From positions 1-38,027 of the forward strand of contig CALZGC010000006.1 in NCBI GenBank assembly GCA_945786985.1: 38,027 nucleotides of DNA. Reading direction: 5' to 3'. Shown here piece by piece: positions 34,697 to 38,027 of this stretch (positions are counted from its first letter, which is position 1; the number at the start of each line of letters is the position of its first letter). A model generated the notes under the pieces. It made no database searches, was not told the origin of the DNA, and saw only the letters and a list, made by a program, of their open reading frames with translations. Position numbers and translations under genes: made by a program. Source of the DNA: an uncultured Nitrospirota bacterium (GTDB taxonomy: Bacteria; CG2-30-53-67).

Positions 34697-35109
34697 AAAC
34701 CCACCGTAAACTCCTCTGGTTTCACACCCGCGAGCGCACGGAGATTGTCGACATCACCGCCGAGGTGGAAGGGGAAGTGCGGGAGAGCGGCATCCGGGAG
34801 GGGCTGGCGCTGATCTACCCCATGCACACCAGTTCGGCCGTCTACGTGAGTGACTCGGACCGCTCCCTCACGCGGGATCTCGACGCGCTCCTCGCCCGGC
34901 TCGTGCCGCGCGGCGCAGGGTATCAGCACGACGCGGCCGACCCGAAGGGCAATGCCGACGGGCACCTCAAGGCAATTCTCTGCGGACACCACGTCACCCT
35001 GCCGGTCAGCGAGGGGCGTCTCGATCTGGGGACCTGGCAGAGACTCTACTATGCCGAATTCGACGGACGGCGGGACAAGGAAGTCCAGATCCGGATTCTG
35101 GGGGAGTAG
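34693..35109 (+). CDS. YjbQ-family (UPF0047) protein
   Basis: The product is 138 residues and matches the whole family. It has EIVDITAEVEGEVRESGIRE, then PMHTSSAVYVSDSD and HDAADPKGNADGHLKAILCG; HHVTLPVSEGRLDLGTWQRL and YYAEFDGRR complete the pattern. Members have been reported to complement thiamine phosphate synthase loss weakly, and their real role is unresolved. Conserved His and Asp residues cluster in the middle as if to bind metal or phosphate. It is translationally coupled to aroK by an ATGA overlap. Confidence 0.92.
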   Translation: MKTHRKLLWFHTRERTEIVDITAEVEGEVRESGIREGLALIYPMHTSSAVYVSDSDRSLTRDLDALLARLVPRGAGYQHDAADPKGNADGHLKAILCGHHVTLPVSEGRLDLGTWQRLYYAEFDGRRDKEVQIRILGE

Positions 35110-35173
35110 GCCTGCTGAGGGCTGAGCCCGGGACTTCTTCGATCGGGCATGGAATCCCCGACATCGTCCGACG

Positions 35174-37237
35174 TCAGACTTTGAATTTCTGCAGAGCCGT
35201 GACGAGGTGCTGAGCCTCTTCCTTGAGGGAGCCGATGGTGTGTTGCATGCCGTTGGAGGATTTGGCAAGGTTGCTGGTCTTGGTTTGAATCCCTTCCATG
35301 GAGCCGACGATCTCTTCGCTCCGTTGCTTCTGATGCCGGGTGGTGCCGGCAATCTGTTCCGTCTGGCCGGCGATGTTTTCCACCGCGCGTGAGATCTGCT
35401 TGCTGCCGTTCTTCTGCTCCAGGGTGGCCGTGTTGATCTGGGAGGACATCTCCCGCATCCTCTCCGTGGCTTCGATGATCAGTTTGCTGCCCCGGTCCTG
35501 CTCTTCCGTGGCCCGTGAAATCTGGTCCACCTGGTTGGACATCATTTCGATGGCCTCTGTAATATGCCGAATGCCGACGGCCTGCTGCGACGTCGCCTTC
35601 TGAATCGCCTTGGACATTTCGGTCGAATCGTCGGCACTGACCACAATCGCTTGGAGGGCCTCGTCCACATTGCACACGAGCGCCAGTCCCTTTTCGACCG
35701 TCTCCAGCCCGTGTGCGGCCATTTTCACACTGGCGCCCGTCTCCGTCTGGACGGCTTTGATCAAAACTTCGATTTCCTTCGTGGAGGCGGCCGTCCGTTC
35801 GGCAAAGCTTTTGATCTCGCTGGCCACCACGGAGAAGGCTTTTCCGTGTTCGCCGGCCTGGGCCGCCAGAATGGCGGCATTGAGCGAAAGCAGATTGGTC
35901 TGATCCGTCACTTCGCAGATGACATTCAGGATTTTACCGATCTCCTGAGATCGTTTGCCGAGCAGATTGATGCTCTCCGTCAAGGCGGTCACACTTTTCC
36001 GGATCTCCTCCATTCCCTCCACGGCGGCACGGACCGCGTCCGTCCCCGTTCCCGAGGCGCTGAGGGTTACCATTTCGGCCAGCCCCACCGACTCGCCGGC
36101 CCGCTTTTCAATTTCCCGGGTGCTGGCCTGCACTTCGGAAATGGATGAAGCAATTTCACCAGCGGAACCGGAGAGGGTCTCCAGGTTTGCTGAAATCTGT
36201 TGGATGCTGGCCCCCATCTGGTGAATAGACGAGGCTGTCTCCTGTGTGGACTGGTCGAATACATTGGTGCTGTCCGAGACACGCTCGATGGAATCCGACA
36301 TCTGGGTGACCGCCCGGGAGGTGCTTTCGGCGGACTGGCGAAGACTGTCGGCGTTCTCCGCAAGGCTGGAGATGGCCTGGTTCAGCGAATCGGTGGAGCC
36401 CGACGTGTCCTTGATGGACCGCTGCTGCGCGTCCGCGATGTCCATGATATCTTCGGAAGACTTCAGGATATGGGCCGTCACCGAGGAGACGCTGGCGGTG
36501 ATGCTGCGGACCCCGGAGAGCATCCCTTTGAGGTTGGCGGACATCCCGTTGATGGCGTTTCCCAGCGAGGCGATCTCGTCCTGCCCGCGCACCTCGATCA
36601 CCGCGGAGAGGTCGCCCGAGGCGATGCGATCCGCCGCGTGCTGCATGTTCCGGATGGGTCCCGTGATGTATCGAGAAATGGAGAAATAGACCAGGCCGAC
36701 GGCGGCGACGAAGCTGCAGAGGGCAATCACGAGAGCCGCGAGGAGCAGGGCGTAGAGGGGCTTCTGAATGGCCTCAACCGCTACCCCGAGGCGGAGCGCG
36801 CCCACCATGGCTTCTTCCGCATTCACGATGGGGAAGGAGAGGTCGTAGGCCGTTTCCCCTTTCTGAACCAGCCGATGGTCTGCCGACGCGGCGGCGACGG
36901 AGGTCTCGTCCCGCAGGAACTTGCCGACCATTCGGGTCTCGTTGTGAAACAGGATCTTCCCTTCCGTGTCCTGGACGAGAGCGTAGTCGATGGCTTCATC
37001 ATCGGTGACGATGGCCTGCAGCGATTCGGAGAGCCCCTGGAAGGAGTCCAGGGGAACTCCCAGGGCCAACACCTTGTTAATTTCGGTCAGGGTTTTTGTG
37101 CCCACCACCGACGATTTCGAAAGGATGGCATCCTGGTATTTCTTCGATGCCGTTGCGGTCAGAACGGCCGTGTTGATTCCGACGGCCACGAAAAGAATGC
37201 CTGCCACGATGACAGTGGCTTTCTGCTGAAGGTTCAT
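35174..37237 (-). CDS. Methyl-accepting chemotaxis protein
   Basis: The product is 687 residues. The first membrane helix lies at about 8-28 (ATVIVAGILFVAVGINTAVL). An extracytoplasmic sensor of about 125 residues follows, with YALVQDTEGKILFHN typical of a Cache-like fold, and the second helix is at about 160-185 (LLLAALVIALCSFVAAVGLV). A HAMP domain comes next (RYITGPIRNMQHAADRIASG), then a long coiled signalling domain whose hairpin tip is DQTNLLSLNAAILAAQAGEH. There is no pentapeptide at the C-terminus. The ATG at 37237 has GAGG at 5 bases. The upstream substrate-binding gene ends 7 bases before it, so the two are co-expressed. Confidence 0.95.
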   Translation of the reverse strand: MNLQQKATVIVAGILFVAVGINTAVLTATASKKYQDAILSKSSVVGTKTLTEINKVLALGVPLDSFQGLSESLQAIVTDDEAIDYALVQDTEGKILFHNETRMVGKFLRDETSVAAASADHRLVQKGETAYDLSFPIVNAEEAMVGALRLGVAVEAIQKPLYALLLAALVIALCSFVAAVGLVYFSISRYITGPIRNMQHAADRIASGDLSAVIEVRGQDEIASLGNAINGMSANLKGMLSGVRSITASVSSVTAHILKSSEDIMDIADAQQRSIKDTSGSTDSLNQAISSLAENADSLRQSAESTSRAVTQMSDSIERVSDSTNVFDQSTQETASSIHQMGASIQQISANLETLSGSAGEIASSISEVQASTREIEKRAGESVGLAEMVTLSASGTGTDAVRAAVEGMEEIRKSVTALTESINLLGKRSQEIGKILNVICEVTDQTNLLSLNAAILAAQAGEHGKAFSVVASEIKSFAERTAASTKEIEVLIKAVQTETGASVKMAAHGLETVEKGLALVCNVDEALQAIVVSADDSTEMSKAIQKATSQQAVGIRHITEAIEMMSNQVDQISRATEEQDRGSKLIIEATERMREMSSQINTATLEQKNGSKQISRAVENIAGQTEQIAGTTRHQKQRSEEIVGSMEGIQTKTSNLAKSSNGMQHTIGSLKEEAQHLVTALQKFKV

Positions 37238-37244
37238 AACGTCC

Positions 37245-38027
37245 TCATTTGATGACCCGGGTTGCCGAGGAGAGTAAGTCAAAGGGTATCTTGAGCCCCA
37301 GGGCGGTGGCTTCTTTCAGATTGATGATGACCTGGACCTGCTTCGGCAGGTCGACGGGAAGTTCAGTCGGGGAGGTCCCTCCCAGGATCTGGGCAACCTT
37401 CCGGGCGGCGGTTCGTCCCTGCTCCTGCGGGTCGGCCGAGATCGTCAGAATGACGCCATTGGCCTCCGCGCCGCCGATCGCGGACGCCGTGGGAATTCGG
37501 GCCTTCCTGGTCACGGCCAGCAGGAGATCGATATCGGCCATGACCTGCGCGCTTGTCGTCACCAGAAGCGCGTCCACCGCTGGGAGCACGAGGCGTTCCC
37601 CTTCCTTGCGGAACTCTACGAGCAGGCACTCCGCCAAATATCGTCCCTCCTCGTCCTTGATGTTCTGGGCCTGGAGGACCGTGTCTTTTTCCGCCTTATT
37701 GAAGAGGACTCCCAGCTTTGAAAAACCGGACAGGCTCTTCAGCCGCTGGACGATGGTCTGGAGCGGTACCTTGGAGCTGATTCCCGTGGCGTTGCCCCTG
37801 TCCAGATCGAGGGTGTGGGGGTAAAAGGCCCCCGCGAAGACCAGCGGCTTTCGGTCGCCTTCCTTGATGGCTGCCAGGGTCGCGGGCATCCCATAGCTAA
37901 CGAGGAGATCCACATCGTAAGCAACGAATTTTCGGGCTGCATTGGTCCAGGACATGGCGTTGGGGGCCGGTTTCTGCACCAGGATTTCGCACTTGTCCGG
38001 CCCCAGACCCTGGGCCGCCATTTCTGA
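37245..38027 (-). CDS. ABC-type substrate-binding protein (DUF534/TrpX-YtrP type), N-terminus beyond window
   Basis: The visible 260 residues are open to the right edge, and the signal peptide and first part are missing. The pattern fits the ABC_sub_bind family: KFVAYDVDLLVSYGMPATLA, KPLVFAGAFYPHTLDL, KLGVLFNKAEKDTV, DALLVTTSAQVMADIDLLLA, then RTAARKVAQILGG and the closing TALGLKIPFDLL. Members bind small ligands in the periplasm, in some bacteria aromatic amino acids. The gene lies 7 bases ahead of the chemoreceptor gene with no transporter subunits between, which suggests that its ligand-bound form may feed chemotaxis. Permease genes could still lie beyond the edge. Confidence 0.88.
   Translation of the reverse strand, partial: SEMAAQGLGPDKCEILVQKPAPNAMSWTNAARKFVAYDVDLLVSYGMPATLAAIKEGDRKPLVFAGAFYPHTLDLDRGNATGISSKVPLQTIVQRLKSLSGFSKLGVLFNKAEKDTVLQAQNIKDEEGRYLAECLLVEFRKEGERLVLPAVDALLVTTSAQVMADIDLLLAVTRKARIPTASAIGGAEANGVILTISADPQEQGRTAARKVAQILGGTSPTELPVDLPKQVQVIINLKEATALGLKIPFDLLSSATRVIK

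Overview
The window is a high-GC stretch of bacterial chromosome with 29 protein-coding genes, two of them cut by the window edges. I see no rRNA, tRNA, CRISPR array, intact insertion sequence or phage gene. The gene content suggests a Gram-negative anaerobe of the Desulfuromonadales/Desulfobacterota type. The pointers are a FadL-type porin, lipoprotein and exported proteins, the futalosine menaquinone route (mqnE, mqnC), a DUF4124-glutaredoxin selenoprotein, a ferritin-like protein, and HDOD, receiver and chemotaxis genes. That placement is inference; no marker gene fixes the species.

Layout. Positions 1-5593 (minus) hold a 1780-residue chain of glycosyltransferase and methyltransferase domains followed by a GT2 glycosyltransferase, a polysaccharide or glycan decoration locus. 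Positions 5838-7964 (plus) are a tight three-gene signalling operon: a small HD-GYP-N-like protein, an HDOD protein, and a degenerate receiver fused to a GGDEF-like domain. Positions 8179-12610 (minus) carry an M48-LysM lipoprotein protease and the ClpC unfoldase. Positions 13426-16642 (minus) are mqnE, mqnC and an MTAP/PNP-family phosphorylase, probably menaquinone synthesis plus nucleoside salvage. Positions 16774-19606 (plus) hold a PHP-type CpsB-like phosphatase, gcvH and lpdA.

Positions 19958-24681 (plus) encode two paralogous exported proteins of unknown function, a FadL-family outer-membrane protein and a ferritin-like protein. Positions 24757-28859 (minus) encode an exported DUF255 thioredoxin-like protein, a selenoprotein whose in-frame TGA replaces the first Cys of a glutaredoxin CxxC motif, and a PP-loop tRNA-thiolation-type ATPase. 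Positions 29054-32850 carry a CopD-like membrane protein, an exported YHS protein, a FIST sensor protein and comM. Positions 33044-35109 (plus) hold aroE, aroK and a YjbQ-family gene. Positions 35174-38027 (minus) hold an ABC-type substrate-binding protein and a methyl-accepting chemotaxis protein.

Two points run across the region. First, the gene at 27217-27756 would be called as a truncated 112-residue protein by ordinary software, but reads through TGA into a complete selenocysteine glutaredoxin. Second, a family of palindromic repeats with ends close to CCCGGATATTGCATGAGT occurs at five or six intergenic sites in lengths from 34 to 207 bp. One copy sits in the leader of the M48 protease gene and one supplies the stop codon of comM.
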